A stretch of DNA of 64,000 bases from Nannochloris sp. 'desiccata'. Its lineage: Eukaryota > Chlorophyta > Trebouxiophyceae > Chlorellales > Chlorellaceae. Made by a program: the position numbers and the translations under genes. This document shows positions 21,280 to 32,629 of this stretch, piece after piece. Location of the stretch: assembly GCA_019044685.2 (NCBI GenBank), contig JAGTXX020000001.1, positions 186,001-250,000 on the forward strand, given 5' to 3'. Position 1 is the stretch's first letter. Each line of letters begins with the position of its first letter. The notes under the pieces were generated by a model. It was not told where the DNA came from and did no database searches. It saw nothing but the letters and a program-made list of their open reading frames with translations.

Positions 21280-22862
21280 ATGTTTAATACTCCTGCAAGG
21301 CAAAGTCTGCGACATAGGGCAGCTAGGGCTGCGTCTGTCGCCCAACGTTCCCCAATGTCATCAGCGATGATCACTCATGGTGCTATTGCGCCCCACCCGG
21401 CTGGCAGCCAGGGTGTGCAATTGCACCATAATAATATTGTGAGTAATAGACCGGCGCGGCACACCACGTTTTTCCGTCCAGTCGCTGCAAATGCAATGTC
21501 TGTGCTGACGCGTTTTGCGGACTCCGGGGTCAAACGGTACCATTTTGGGGGACCAAAAAATCCCTGAACTTTATTTTCTCACATATTTTCCCCTAATTCT
21601 TCCCTTTATAGGCCTCATTTTCGCGTGGACTCAATATTGATGATCTCCAAGAGCAATTGAGAAAGTTTTGGACCCCGCGTGTGTCCATTGTCAACGCCTA
21701 TATCATCCCTGCCACAAATGATGCCGGTCGCCCAAATGGCAATGATCACGCCTGCATTACAATGCAACTGCTGCGTCCTCTTCTCGATCTCTCCATTTAT
21801 GATGCCCTCTGTGTCTTAACTGCGATGTCTCAGACCCCCGAACTTGCTGGAAAGAAATGGAATGTTACTTACAGCACCTTTAGGAAAAGGACAGAGGCAA
21901 GAGCGTTGCACAAAGCGTACTATGGCAACAAAGTAGACAAAATTGAAAAAGTCACCTGGACGACTGCGAATATGAAATGTGCAGACAGTCGTGCTAACTG
22001 GGATAAGCACATGGAGATGCTGGCCGAGGTCATTGTCGCTGTACAAGCGGTCTACGGTCAAGAAAAAAATATCGTCTTCGATGCTATTGAGATGGCATGC
22101 AAGGCTATTGAAATTTTGGATACCATCAATCCTGCTGATGCGCCTAGGAAACCTTCTAGAAAGGAGAATAAGTGTGAAGAGATGGAGAAGAAGAAGAAAA
22201 GCAAGAAGAGCAAGGAGTGTAAGAAGCGCTCCCGAGCTGCGGCCGAGCTTGAGACGACTTTCGAGAGCCCAGTTGCTGAGCCAGCTCCTACACGCAACCT
22301 GCGCCCCAGGAGAAACACGGTCTGCACCTCTGTGATTGCTGAGAATATTGTGATTAAGTTGGAGACTGCAAAAAAGCCTGTAAAGAAGGCTGTCCGTCCC
22401 ACCCCTGCCGAAACCCCCGCCCCAAACCCCGCCCTGTTTGTTATTGATACCACACCGTCCATGGTTTCATTCCTTTACAATCATGTAGAAGAAGAAGCCC
22501 AAGCTGTAATGGATCAGCAACTTGCCCAAAATAGCGAAGACATTCTCCTCTATTTTCCTGACTGCCTTGGATTGCTTATATTAGACGAGTTGAAGGTTTT
22601 TGAAATCAAGCCCGCTGTGAAGGCGGAGGAGCAACAGCAAGATCAGGAACAGCAGCAGACGTTGCAGCAGTTGCAATTGCCTGATATGTTGCCTGATTTA
22701 CGTGTCGACGAGTTGAAGGTTTTTGAAATCAAGCCCGCTGTGAAGGCGGAGCAGGAGCAACAGCAAGAGCAGGAACAGCAGCAAACGTTGCAGCAGCTGC
22801 AATTGCCTGATATGTTGCCTGAGTTACGTGTCGATGATTTAATGGCATTTTATAATAACTGA
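21280..22862 (+). CDS. putative nuclear regulator, paralogue 2 (unknown family)
   Basis: Exons 21280-21438 (159 nt, phase 0, donor GTGAGT) and 21612-22862 give 469 aa. The domain matches paralogue 1: ASFSRGLNIDDLQ right after the intron, GRPNGNDH at about 92, NVTYSTFRKRTEARALHKAY at about 137, FDAIEMACKAIEILDTI at about 210. A Lys-rich stretch (EEMEKKKKSKKSKECKKRS) follows as a probable nuclear localisation signal. The C-terminal 90 residues contain two near-identical 41-42-residue repeats, each with an acidic-hydrophobic DELKVFEIKP start, a Gln-rich middle and an LQLPDMLP end, which looks like a duplicated activation-type segment. Function is unknown; role as a transcription factor is inferred from composition. 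Confidence 0.72.
22584..22832 (+). repeat. tandem coding duplication, 123 and 126 bp
   Basis: Copy 1 starts at 22584 (GACGAGTTGAAGG) and copy 2 at 22707 with the same bases. The copies differ by a few substitutions and a one-codon indel in the CAG/GAG-rich part, so the duplication is young and in frame within paralogue 2. Confidence 0.85.
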
Positions 22863-23514
22863 CGCCTGCAAACTCGTAAACTTGTTCTATATTTGGAGAA
22901 ACAAAAAGGCAGAAGCAGGCGGGGTCACTGCTCTCTTTCTCTCTCAACTCTTTTTAACATTATATAAAACGTGTATAGTATCGCTTTCATTTCAACCTTT
23001 TCAACCTTTTATATAGTGTCTTTTCCCTCTGTCTTTATTGCTGTATAATTGAATTTTATTTTGAGACGACCAACCACACATCCAAAACCAAAAAAATTAA
23101 GAACTGACCACCAACTTTCTTCCTTTGATCTTTGCGTATTGCCCCTTGTGTCCTGCTAGTATGAATAAAATAACCAAAAACAAAAAAAATGTGTGGTTTT
23201 TCTTTATTCTTCTTTTCCCTTTGTATCTATTGCCCATTTGCTTTGTTCTTTTCTCTCGTGATGTAAAAACCCTATTTTGAAAAACAACACCCCCCGCTGC
23301 ACTTCAAGTTGAGCAAGAGAAGTTTATAGAGCTGGTGGGAATAGTTAAGTAAATTAAATTGATAAATCTGGATACAGGTATTGGAAATAGTAGGAATGCA
23401 ATGAATGTAGGGTGCAGTCACAAGAAAATTAATGGTATTTAACTTGTACAATATTTATAACAAGGCCAAGGTGGAATCAAGACCAACAAGAAGAAGAAAA
23501 TCTAATTTATTTTA
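22863..23514. other. intergenic, convergent 3' ends
   Basis: A 652-bp AT-rich spacer between two convergent genes. It has many T-rich and A-rich runs but no gene, RNA or repeat that I can support. Confidence 0.5.
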
Positions 23515-26500
23515 TTACCCTAGGGTATCTTTCATGAAGATCCCCTGCATATCTTCAACGCACTCTGCTGCCTCCTGCAGCTTCCCTTCCACGATACAGT
23601 CCTTCACACTCTGGAATATATACTTCTTTCGGTCACTATCCAGTGCACTATCAATCATTTGATTTGCAGCCCATCGCATGGCCGGCCCCCCAACGCCGTG
23701 GTTGTATAGAGAGCGTAAGGCAGTGCTCATAGCAAATTGATTGTCAAGAGACGCAGTAGACACCATTTCTATTACTTTAGCGGGTAGTGCATTTGTTGCA
23801 AGGGCTGAAAACTCCTGGTCCCCAACGTCCTTCATTTTGGTATCGACCGGCGGCAGCGGCGGAGGCCTCCTTGCTGCCTCTACCTTCTCGACCTTCTCTT
23901 CCTTCAGCTCCTCTTCTACCTCTGTTGAGTTATAATGCAATAATTTGGAATGAAATGTGATAATTATTGGATCCTTCTTGGGTTTATCTATAAAGCCAAT
24001 GTACCGATTCCATTCACCATTGTCTCGTGCAACAGAAATAATTGTCTCAAAGGCATCTGCAGCAGCTTGAAGGGTGACTGGTGTACCATGTATACGATCT
24101 TTTGCCATTTCTTTGATACTGGTATCAAAGTAATTATCGTAACGGAAGTCTTCCAAGCCCTTTTCGAAGATTTTTACAGAATTTCTATATTTTTCCCTAT
24201 GGCCACGGAGCTGTTCTACCACCAAGTCTCGGACATCTGGATGCTTTGAATAATCTCTGCATATAGGAAAAGACAGTGACAAACGTAAATGTATATAGTA
24301 ATGGAATGACACGCTTTATACGCCAATGGTAAACTAAATAAAACTGCTAATTAATTACTACGACGTACCCGTACACTTGGTCGGCGATTGCTGCAAATTG
24401 GCTATTGCTATTTGACACTCGCATCTCTTTCTCGATTCTAGGAACAGAGAGTTCTTTAAGCAATTCTGACATAGTTTTAAAGGGGTTTCCTTCCGAAATA
24501 TTACCGGGAGAATCGTCATCCATGGGGCGTGCATCAGTATCAATATCAATATCAACACCGGCACCGGCAGGGTTGGAAGGGAGGCTTATTGCAGCTTCTT
24601 TCTGCTTTACATCTCCCTGGTCGACACGTTTAACTCGCTTTGGTGCTGGTTCATCATCATTACTCTCGTCAGTCTCACTCTCACTCTCAGTCTCAGTCTC
24701 CACTATTTCATCGAAAGGCTGAATCTCTACTGCTGCTGGAGCAAGTGTATTCTTCTTTGGCTCAGTTAGACGTGGTGGTGGTCCAGTTGAAGCCGCAGCA
24801 GTGGCAAGCATGTCCATAGCAGCCATTGACGAGGGACCGGCTTTCGCATCCAACTCAGCTTCGAAAGCTGCCCCTTTTAACGGAGAACTCTTCTTATCAA
24901 TATAATGGACAAGCACCAAATCGCGGGATACTGAAGGACGTTGCAACTCCCAGTAAATTCGCCTTTGCAGAGTGCCATCAGTGGTGACGGCATAGCAGCA
25001 CAGAAGGGCCTCTTCACCATTAACTACAGTAGAGAAGGGAAAAAAGGAAGAGGAGAACTACTTAGCTTATTACTATTGAGATTAATTACGCAAAATATAA
25101 ATATGAACAATGATAGTTAAACTGAAAATATGGTTGGCGAAAAAAAGCCTTGACGGAAAACGAATACAAGTTTTTATTAAACACACTCTCCCCTACCTTT
25201 CAGCACTGATCTGCTTTCTTTCCTCCATTTATATCCATCTTGTCTGAATTTAAAGCTACGCTCAAGGACAAAGGTGCGCCCAGCTTCAGGCTTAGGCGGT
25301 AATTCATTGACTAATTCATTATCGAGGTTATGCTGCCTGCACGCTTGAATCCACTCCAATACCTCTGGTGGTTTCAGCTGAAAGCTTTTAGATGCTTTGC
25401 CCTTCCAATCCCTGATCTTCTTTCGAGCATTATTGATACTGCTGTTATTATTATGTTCGATACCTTCATCTTTCTTAGCTTCATCATCTTCACCTTCAAC
25501 GTTCTTGCCAGCTGGCGGTGCAGGGCACTCCTCTTTCACCGCTGCCGCCCCTGCGCCTGCATCCTTCATTCCTAAATCTCCACCCGTATCAATAGATCGT
25601 CTATTTAAAGACCAATAGGAGATGCCAGCATTTGACTTGAAAATCTCGTCAATTTGCTGCTGTAGGTCAATATCCAACTTCCCAAGCAACCGCTTTTGTC
25701 TTTGAGATTTCAACCACATGCCGATGTTGATAGATTGTAAACCAACATCGTTGCGAGTAGGAAGCCTGCCATTCTCTTTAACAAAGGCTTTCAGACACTC
25801 TAAATAGTCATCCATTGAAGGACGAAATTTATTCCACAGAGCACGCACGCTGCCATTGAAAATTTCTGTCCCGTCTTCATTGAGCACGCACCGGGCAATA
25901 GCTTGCTGTCTATCTAATGGAAGATCACTCCAGAGCTTCAGTTTGCGAATAACTTCACACCAACGACCTAGTGGAACACCTAAATAATGTTCATCAGGGC
26001 GTGGAAGGCGGTTATATTTCATGCAGAACGTCTGCAAGCGAAGACAAAGAAGGATACGTTGGCGATTGCGATCCTTAGGGCTGTCCCATTTCCACTGCCG
26101 TAAAGCGTCAAGCTCTTTAATTTGATCTGCATCAAGGGAAGATTTATCTTTACCGTCTTCTTTACCAGCTCTACGGCACTGCTGGAATTTGCACCACCAT
26201 CCTAGATCTAATATTTTTTGATCAATGTCCCGAGTCGGTGTCGGGCCTTTGGCCTCACGTCTCTTGTCACCTGGCTTTTTAGGAGCAACAGCAGAAGGCA
26301 ATTTATCGTTCGCGGCTATATATTCCTTGACATTTTGTAGCCAATCCATCCAAGGAATACCGGCACCCCAATCTTTCAACGTTCTACCCACTGAACCAAT
26401 CGCTTGGAGCTCTTCTTCCGGCATCTCGTCCCAACGGATTTTTTCTTTTTGCAGCTCAACCCAGCTACCGATAGGGTAATTTTTATACCACTCGTCAGGA

Positions 26501-29469
26501 GCAGGAACACGTTCGTATGCCTTGACAAATGCGTTTAACAGATTAAATCGGCTTTTCCAGTCACTGTAATCAGTATCTTCTGGAGCATCACAAGGGAGGG
26601 GAGAAGGGCGTCGTTCAGAAGCCTGCGTTGCTGCTGGTTCATAACCTGCATCTCCTTTTTGCTGCTTTAAAATGTCCACAATATCATTTAAACCATGCTG
26701 TTCAGCTATTTTCAATGCTGTGCGGCCTTTACAATCCCTTGCATCGATGTCAATATCGCTTGTATCTAGTAATATTTGCACAACGTCTGTGTTCCCATAG
26801 CGAGCAGCAACATGTAGAGGGGTCTTACCACGACTGCTGGCATGGTTGACATTTGCGCCATATTTAAGGAGGAGTTCTACAACGTGAGGATTACCTGCTT
26901 CAGCGGCATCATGCAAAGCAGTTCTCCCTTCGTCACCAGCTTGACCATTTTCGCTACTTTTCACCAAGTCGACATTAGCGCCGTGTTCAAGAAGCATCTC
27001 GACAATGCTAAGGTCTCCTGCAGACGCAGCAGCAGATAAACTAGAGCAACCAAGCTTATCCATCGTATCAATATCAGGTTTATTCTCTAATAACACTTTG
27101 ACGCAATCTAGATGCTGTGCTCGAGCAGCCAGCAGCAGCGGTGAGGCGTTATTTTCATCCTTGGCATCTACTTTCGCACCTCGATTTATTAAATGCTCAG
27201 CTACTTTAGTTTTACCTCCTAATACAGCTAAATGTAGCGCAGTGCGACCACGGTTATCTTTGTTATCATTAACATTCCATTCACTTAGAAGACCGTCCAC
27301 CCCTTTCCAAAACTCTCGCTCAGAATCGACCGACCCTAGCTCATGCGTAGATCCAATGTCCGGTTCCTCGCTCTTTATCACAGTAAGCATCAAAGGATTA
27401 TACCCGAGATTGTCATTCTGAGCGTACATGGTATTATCCTTCCCACTCAACAACAGCTTGACGCATTTCAAATTGCCGCAAGCGGCAGCAACGTGCAGTG
27501 CAGTACGCCCATCAGTGTCCATGGCTTCTCTATCAGCACCGTAGCCCAAGAGATACCTCATAACTGCAAGATAACGATCTCCTTTTTCCTCTTTTAATGG
27601 TGGTAGGGGCAGTCGTTCCTTCTTTCGAAAGTTTCTTATATAAACACGATAGTCGCCTACTTCCAGACGGTCGGGGAAAACGTCTCTATATTCCCTAGCA
27701 GCAGCTTGAAGAGGCGTCGTACCATGCCAGTCTTGAGCATTTGCATCGAATTTAGCTTGGAGAAGGTGTAGTACTACTTCATCTTGACCTGCACGGGCCG
27801 CCCAGTGCAGGGCAGTGCCGCATTGTTGAACAAGGGTCAACGTTTCGATAGATGAACCACCAGACGTGCCATGCGATATTAAGCTTCCTTGACGATTTCC
27901 TAAAGAACAAGGATCTGGTAGCCCTCCCAAAGATCCCTGACGTTGGGGAAAATCTAAAGAAGTCACTCGCGCCAGCGATGATGTTTCTGTAGCACCAGCT
28001 ATGAGGAGTTTTTCCACTGCCGCCACACCACCGCTCTCAGCAGCGCAGTGAAGTGGGGTAGAGCCATTAAACGCGACAGCGTTAACTTCCGCTCCCTTAG
28101 AAATAAGTAAATCCATCATGTCTATATCTCCTCTTCTACTCGCATGGTGTAAAGGCGTGCGGCCAAAAACATCTTTGGCACCTACATCAGCACCTCCAGC
28201 ATCAATTAAACGTTCAGCAGTCAGCATATTGCTTCTTCTTTTCACGCCTACACTGCCGAGAACAGCTTGATGCAGCGGTGTATAATCGAATTTTAATCTA
28301 GCATTAAAATCACCAACCCGGTTAGCCAAGTCAAATGCAGCTTTTGCTTGACCATCCCATGCCGCCTTGTGCAAAGCTTGTAATGTGCACATGCCTTCTT
28401 CTTTTGGAGTTAAAGACACTTCTCTTGCCACTTTTTCTTGCTTCCTCTGAATATCTTGCTTACTTTTGAGTAAACCATCCTTGAATTTTTTTAAGTACTC
28501 ACGTGCAGTTCTAACAGTGAATATAGCTTGCTCCGGGGCTTCTGTTTTAATGACGGGTCCACTCAAAAGTTGGTGTTGCTGCTGGAGGTTTTGCTGCATT
28601 TGAGAAGCGAGGAGAGTAGCGTGGTCAGAGGTACCCATAGAGCCATGATACACTGTAGCTGTTCCTGTAGCTGTAGTCGTAGTAGGTAAAGACAGTATAG
28701 GCTCTCTCTTGGGCTCCCGCAGCGTCCCAAAACGGCCTTTCAAGTACGCCACCATGGCATCACTCGAATTACCGAGATTTTTCAACTCTGTGACAAGAAC
28801 TTCATCTTCCAGGTAGTTTTTATGGTCAAAACGGAATTCGCTTGCACGGAGCTTGGTATCTGCAAGGATTTGAAAGGAAAATAAAATCAGTCAATAGCCC
28901 AAAATAATTGGCAACAGCGGGACCCGTCAAAGGGACAGTTGGATTATTTCTGCCTAGAATTGAATTGTGTATGCCTTGTCGAGGGGTGGCAAACAAGATT
29001 AATAGACATACCTCTCTTTGTGACAAATGCCCAGGCCATCAGTACATCCTCTGCGCGAGCTGTTTCAACAACAGTTCTCAATCTAAATTGAGGGAGCTTC
29101 TTATCAAAGAATGTCTCGCTATATATTCTAGGAGGTCTACAACGCAAATCTCCCTTGGTCACTTTGCTTTCACCTTTGGAAGTAAGACCTTGGGAACGTA
29201 GAGCAGCCAGTTCAGCCTCGTCAGTGATAGGTTGCTGAAAGAATTTGGGGGAAGTGGGACAATCCATTGTTAACAAAACGCGGCCAAAACCTTCAACATA
29301 AAATTGCACTCTAGAGTGGCTGTAAATGACTTACATATTGGGTACTCTTCTTCTTTTCGTCCGCAGAAGCCGCTCCTGCCGTGGCTTCATCTCTCTCTTC
29401 TGCTGCATTGGCTGCATTCGCAAGAGTAGCGAGCGTCGCGCCAGCTTGATTTGAGTCTGGCCCTTGCAT
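23515..29469 (-). CDS. giant ankyrin-repeat / HA-like / CG-1 domain protein
   Basis: Five exons: 29469-29335, 29234-29012, 28859-25197, 25023-24369, 24256-23515. All junctions keep frame and give 1805 aa. Residues about 280-855 hold many ankyrin repeats (for example GRTPLHHASRRGDIDMMDLL). About 880-1205 are Trp-anchored helical units resembling bacterial helicase-associated domains (LGWWCKFQQCRRAGKEDG; IGMWLKSQRQKRLLGKLD). About 1277-1382, split by an intron, match a CG-1 DNA-binding domain: FQLKPPEVLEWI, FRQDGYKWRKES, ALLCCYAV, LQRRIYWELQ, LVLVHYID. In CAMTA factors CG-1 is N-terminal, followed by TIG, ankyrin and IQ. Here the order is reversed and no IQ motif is obvious. A sequence-specific transcription regulator is the likely role. 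The 423-residue C-terminal part is unrecognised. Exon 1 uses an acidic Ala-rich start; the acceptor TTCTTTCAG for exon 2 was chosen because it alone keeps the frame. Confidence 0.78.
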
Positions 29470-29884
29470 AACGTAGAGCAGACTATTATTTCATATTTAC
29501 ATGAGACCTTGCAAAGAATATATTGTCTGCAGCGGCGTTCCAACCTTTTTTAGCGCTGGTCAGACACGGCATGACAGACTTCAGACTGGGGAAGTCCCTA
29601 GAAATCTCGGGACAGCATCAGCACGCGTCCGCCCTTCGGAACGCAACTCCGTGGACAGCCCGGACTTTGTCGACTTCAGAAGTAAAGAGAGCAGCCTGCT
29701 GAGGAAAAGGCTCAAACAATAAGGAACGTCGCTGTAGATGAATAATATTGAATTGAATGAAACCATACTCTGGTATATAATCGCCAGAAACATTTCACAT
29801 TTAAAAATAAACACAGTTCTTGACGTCGGTAAAAAAACTTTCATATTAATTTTTTGGCTCTAAATTTTTATTCTCTATTCACCA
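29470..29884. other. intergenic, upstream of the CG-1 gene
   Basis: 415 bases between two same-strand genes. It holds the upstream region of the ankyrin/CG-1 gene and the 3' UTR of the next. No repeat or ORF with support is seen. Confidence 0.45.
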
Positions 29885-31375
29885 CTACTGTGAGACTTCT
29901 TGTTGCCGGCGTTTAGGATACAACGAAGTCGTAACAAACCCATTAGGACGACAGATCCCAGGACTTCCATTAAATACATCACCAACATTGCTACCGTCAA
30001 GTTCAGGCGGAGGTGAACTATTCATCATCAAGTAATCATAGGAAGTGCACCCAGTACCATACAGACCATACTGAAGGCCATGATTTTGAGATGGTTCTTG
30101 TTTAACGGGAAAAATCTCTTCTCCAACTTCTTCATCATTGTCATCATGCCATGTCGGTTCAAAATTGTTCTTCTCATCTTCGATTTCTTGTTCCTCTTTT
30201 AATAAAGTAGGGCTAGGCCAGAATTTTTCTTTCTTAATAGTTACTACATCACCATACCTGTTGTCAGATTCTTCTTCCTCTTTCTCCTCCTCTTCTTCAA
30301 TTGCATCGCCGCGATGGTGACGGCGATGACGCCTAGAGCCAGAATGCTGGTTGTTCTGTGCGGCATCTTTAGTTGCAATGTCCCAATTGCCGTTGGATTG
30401 ATTACTAGTAATATCGCCTTCAACGCCGCTCACGTATTCTCTATACACGGCGGGAAAGGCCTCCATTATCTTATTTAACACACCCTCTTTAGATTCTCTG
30501 TTTTTCAAGGCCCTCCAGACATCGCCAGCCACTTTCTCCACCCTCTTCCGCAAAGTGGAAGCAGTGAGAACACGGCTTTCTTTCTTCTGCAATTTTCTGC
30601 CACCTTTGCGGCGCCCCTCTATTTGTTCCCACTTTGCGGTAGCGGCAGCGGCAGCATCCTCTAAAACGAGCTCGGGGTCGTGCATCACCTTGATAAGAAC
30701 AGCATACGCAACCATATCATCCATTTTAGGAGGACGCCCCCGATCGTTGCCCTTTTCTTTCTTATTTTCATCCTCTTCTTGGGCATTTGGGCGGGGAGAC
30801 GCAGTGTTCACTTCCTGCTCTCCATCGTCCTCAGCACCACCGATGGCGTTTTGAGCATCTCTTGCAGTAGCTGCATCACCCAAATCATAGTTCTGTTCTT
30901 CAGTTTCATCTTCATTCTCTTCTTTAACTATGGGAAGACCTCTAGATGCGTCACAAGGCGCCGAGTGCAGAAGTGGTCGATCAAAGGGAACCACCCCGTC
31001 CACAGGCACCGGTGCCATTTCAGCAGCAATAACCTCTTCAAAAGTAGTAGCGGCCGAGGGCATGGGGCCTACAGCACCATCCTGGCTTGGGTCGTAGAGA
31101 CCAGCCAGGACCCGATCGCTGAGCGAAACAATGGCAAAAGGGACCTTGGCAGATTGCAAAAGCTCAAACAGAGCGTCTGCGTTGTCGTTGGAAGCCTGTT
31201 TGAGGGCATTTGCTGCCGCATAGAGGCTCTCAGCAATCTCATGAGCCCTCATGCGGATCTGCTCGCGTTCCTCCGGAGACACCTTGACCATAGCCTGTTG
31301 AGGAACGGCCGGCATTTCAGGCTCAGAAATATGTTCTTCATCTCTTGCCCGTTTACAAGAACGACGGGTCTGCAT
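29885..31375 (-). CDS. putative nuclear regulator with GRP motif, possible third family member
   Basis: A single open frame from the ATG at 31375 (MQTRRSCKRARDEEH) gives 496 aa. A possible intron acceptor (TGTTTACAG) just 5' of the ATG suggests a 5' UTR intron. The N-terminus is basic. Residues 30-100 are helical. Acidic runs alternate with a conserved-looking block at about 210-310: RGRPPKMDD (AT-hook-like), VLIKVMHDPELVL, then LTASTLRKRVEKVAGDVW. The order and spacing recall the GRP...DH...STFRKRTEA block of the paralogues at 17592 and 21280, so it may be a divergent member. The C-terminal third is acidic and Asn/Asp-rich with a predicted-disordered look. No known family is recognised. Confidence 0.65.
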   Translation of the reverse strand: MQTRRSCKRARDEEHISEPEMPAVPQQAMVKVSPEEREQIRMRAHEIAESLYAAANALKQASNDNADALFELLQSAKVPFAIVSLSDRVLAGLYDPSQDGAVGPMPSAATTFEEVIAAEMAPVPVDGVVPFDRPLLHSAPCDASRGLPIVKEENEDETEEQNYDLGDAATARDAQNAIGGAEDDGEQEVNTASPRPNAQEEDENKKEKGNDRGRPPKMDDMVAYAVLIKVMHDPELVLEDAAAAATAKWEQIEGRRKGGRKLQKKESRVLTASTLRKRVEKVAGDVWRALKNRESKEGVLNKIMEAFPAVYREYVSGVEGDITSNQSNGNWDIATKDAAQNNQHSGSRRHRRHHRGDAIEEEEEKEEEESDNRYGDVVTIKKEKFWPSPTLLKEEQEIEDEKNNFEPTWHDDNDEEVGEEIFPVKQEPSQNHGLQYGLYGTGCTSYDYLMMNSSPPPELDGSNVGDVFNGSPGICRPNGFVTTSLYPKRRQQEVSQ

Positions 31376-31789
31376 TTCAGCAAGCCTGTAAACAACACGA
31401 AATGTTTCAAAACATGAGATCAAAACGGCCAATCTGCCGTGAGTGCATCATGCCTTATTAATTTGCATTCCCTCGGGATATGATAAGAATAAAGTTGTCA
31501 GATGAAAACAGATTGGCTTACTGGTAAAACTGATGCGATAGAGCAGTGGGTACAAACAAGTGTAAGATCACTCGCTCTGAGCCTGCGGCAGGGGTTCCAG
31601 GTGGGTCCAGGCGCCCACTGAATAAATATAACAACTATGTTTTAGAGATTAGGCGACAAAAACAAAAGGATGGACGGGTAAAAGTAGGAAAGCATGGCTC
31701 AGCAGACCAGAATATCGGGAGTCCCGAATTCGAGCTAAGTTAAATTCTGCAATTTCCGCTGTCAAAAAGGCAATCTCATTCCATTAAAA
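31376..31789. other. intergenic, divergent promoter region
   Basis: 414 bases between divergent starts. No tRNA could be folded by eye, although short GC-rich stretches near 31575-31620 were checked. GATCA occurs at 31419-31423 on the side of the reverse gene. Confidence 0.4.
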
Positions 31790-32488
31790 ATGGTTTCGAT
31801 CACATCTCCGCGTCCACAAGTAGCTCTAAAGGAGAGCTACAGTCTCTGGTTTGTTCCGAAAGGTAGGCCACTTTAAATCACATCTTTTGGAAAAATATAA
31901 ACTGCATTATTTTCTTTATTTCTATTCAAAACTAGACATGTTCCACGTATAGGTTCTTTAGCAGCACATTTACATCGAGAAATCGTCGACACAAGCAGGA
32001 AAACAGAGGCCCCAGAATTTTTTCCTCACGTCACGCTCCTCGGCGGCATAGCACAGCCCAAAGAGCAAGTCTTGACCATTGCCGAGCAGATTGCATCTAG
32101 CCTAAAGCCAATCCAAATTGAATTTGACAAAGTTACATATGGAAATATCTATCATCAATGTGTATACATTCTGTGCAAGGCATCAGAAGATCTTTCAAGA
32201 GCAGGACGAGCAGCAAAAGAAGCTTTTAATCTAGACCCTTCTACACCATACATGCCACACTTGAGTCTAATTTACTCTGATATGAGTTCATCAGATAGGC
32301 AAGCGCTGGCAGCAGAACTACAACAGAAACTGTTTTCCAGTACTAGCCGGGAGAGTGGTGACGACAGTGACGGTGAAAAATTTGAAGAAAATGGGTTTCT
32401 AGCGGATAGTCTGGCCGTATGGTATACTCCAGCAGAAGATAAATCGCTGGAAAGTTGGAGAGCAGTCTCTGTATTTCCATTACAATGA
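31790..32488 (+). CDS. 2H cyclic phosphodiesterase (CPDase-like)
   Basis: Exons 31790-31862 and 31953-32488 (90-bp intron, phase 1) give 202 aa. The second exon start was chosen at the later AG (GTATAG) because the earlier CTAG gives a stop at once. The two hallmark motifs of the 2H phosphoesterase superfamily are present: FPHVTLLGG (about residues 48-56) and MPHLSLIYS (about 133-141). The N-terminal SYSLWFVPKG strand is also typical of plant and fungal CPDases of about 180-240 aa. These enzymes open ADP-ribose 1'',2''-cyclic phosphate, a by-product of tRNA splicing, to the 1''-phosphate. Assignment to the family is firm; substrate is by analogy. Confidence 0.86.
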
Positions 32489-32629
32489 GCTTGTGATTAA
32501 TCCAAAGGTATATTATTTACTATTTTAGCAGTACATAGTATCATTTTTGTCGGTTGACAAAAAACTTTTGCGCGTGTTTTGTTTTCTCTACTACTAGCAT
32601 TTGGAAATAAAATTACCCTTTGTTTCTTT

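Noticed and set aside
29331..29543. Alternative reading frame for exon 1 of the CG-1 gene
   Set aside because: It would join only through a weaker acceptor and yields a basic, low-quality N-terminus; the chosen frame joins in phase at a strong TTCTTTCAG acceptor.
31520..31740. Possible tRNA near GC-rich stretches
   Set aside because: No full cloverleaf with matching acceptor stem, anticodon stem and TTC loop could be drawn.
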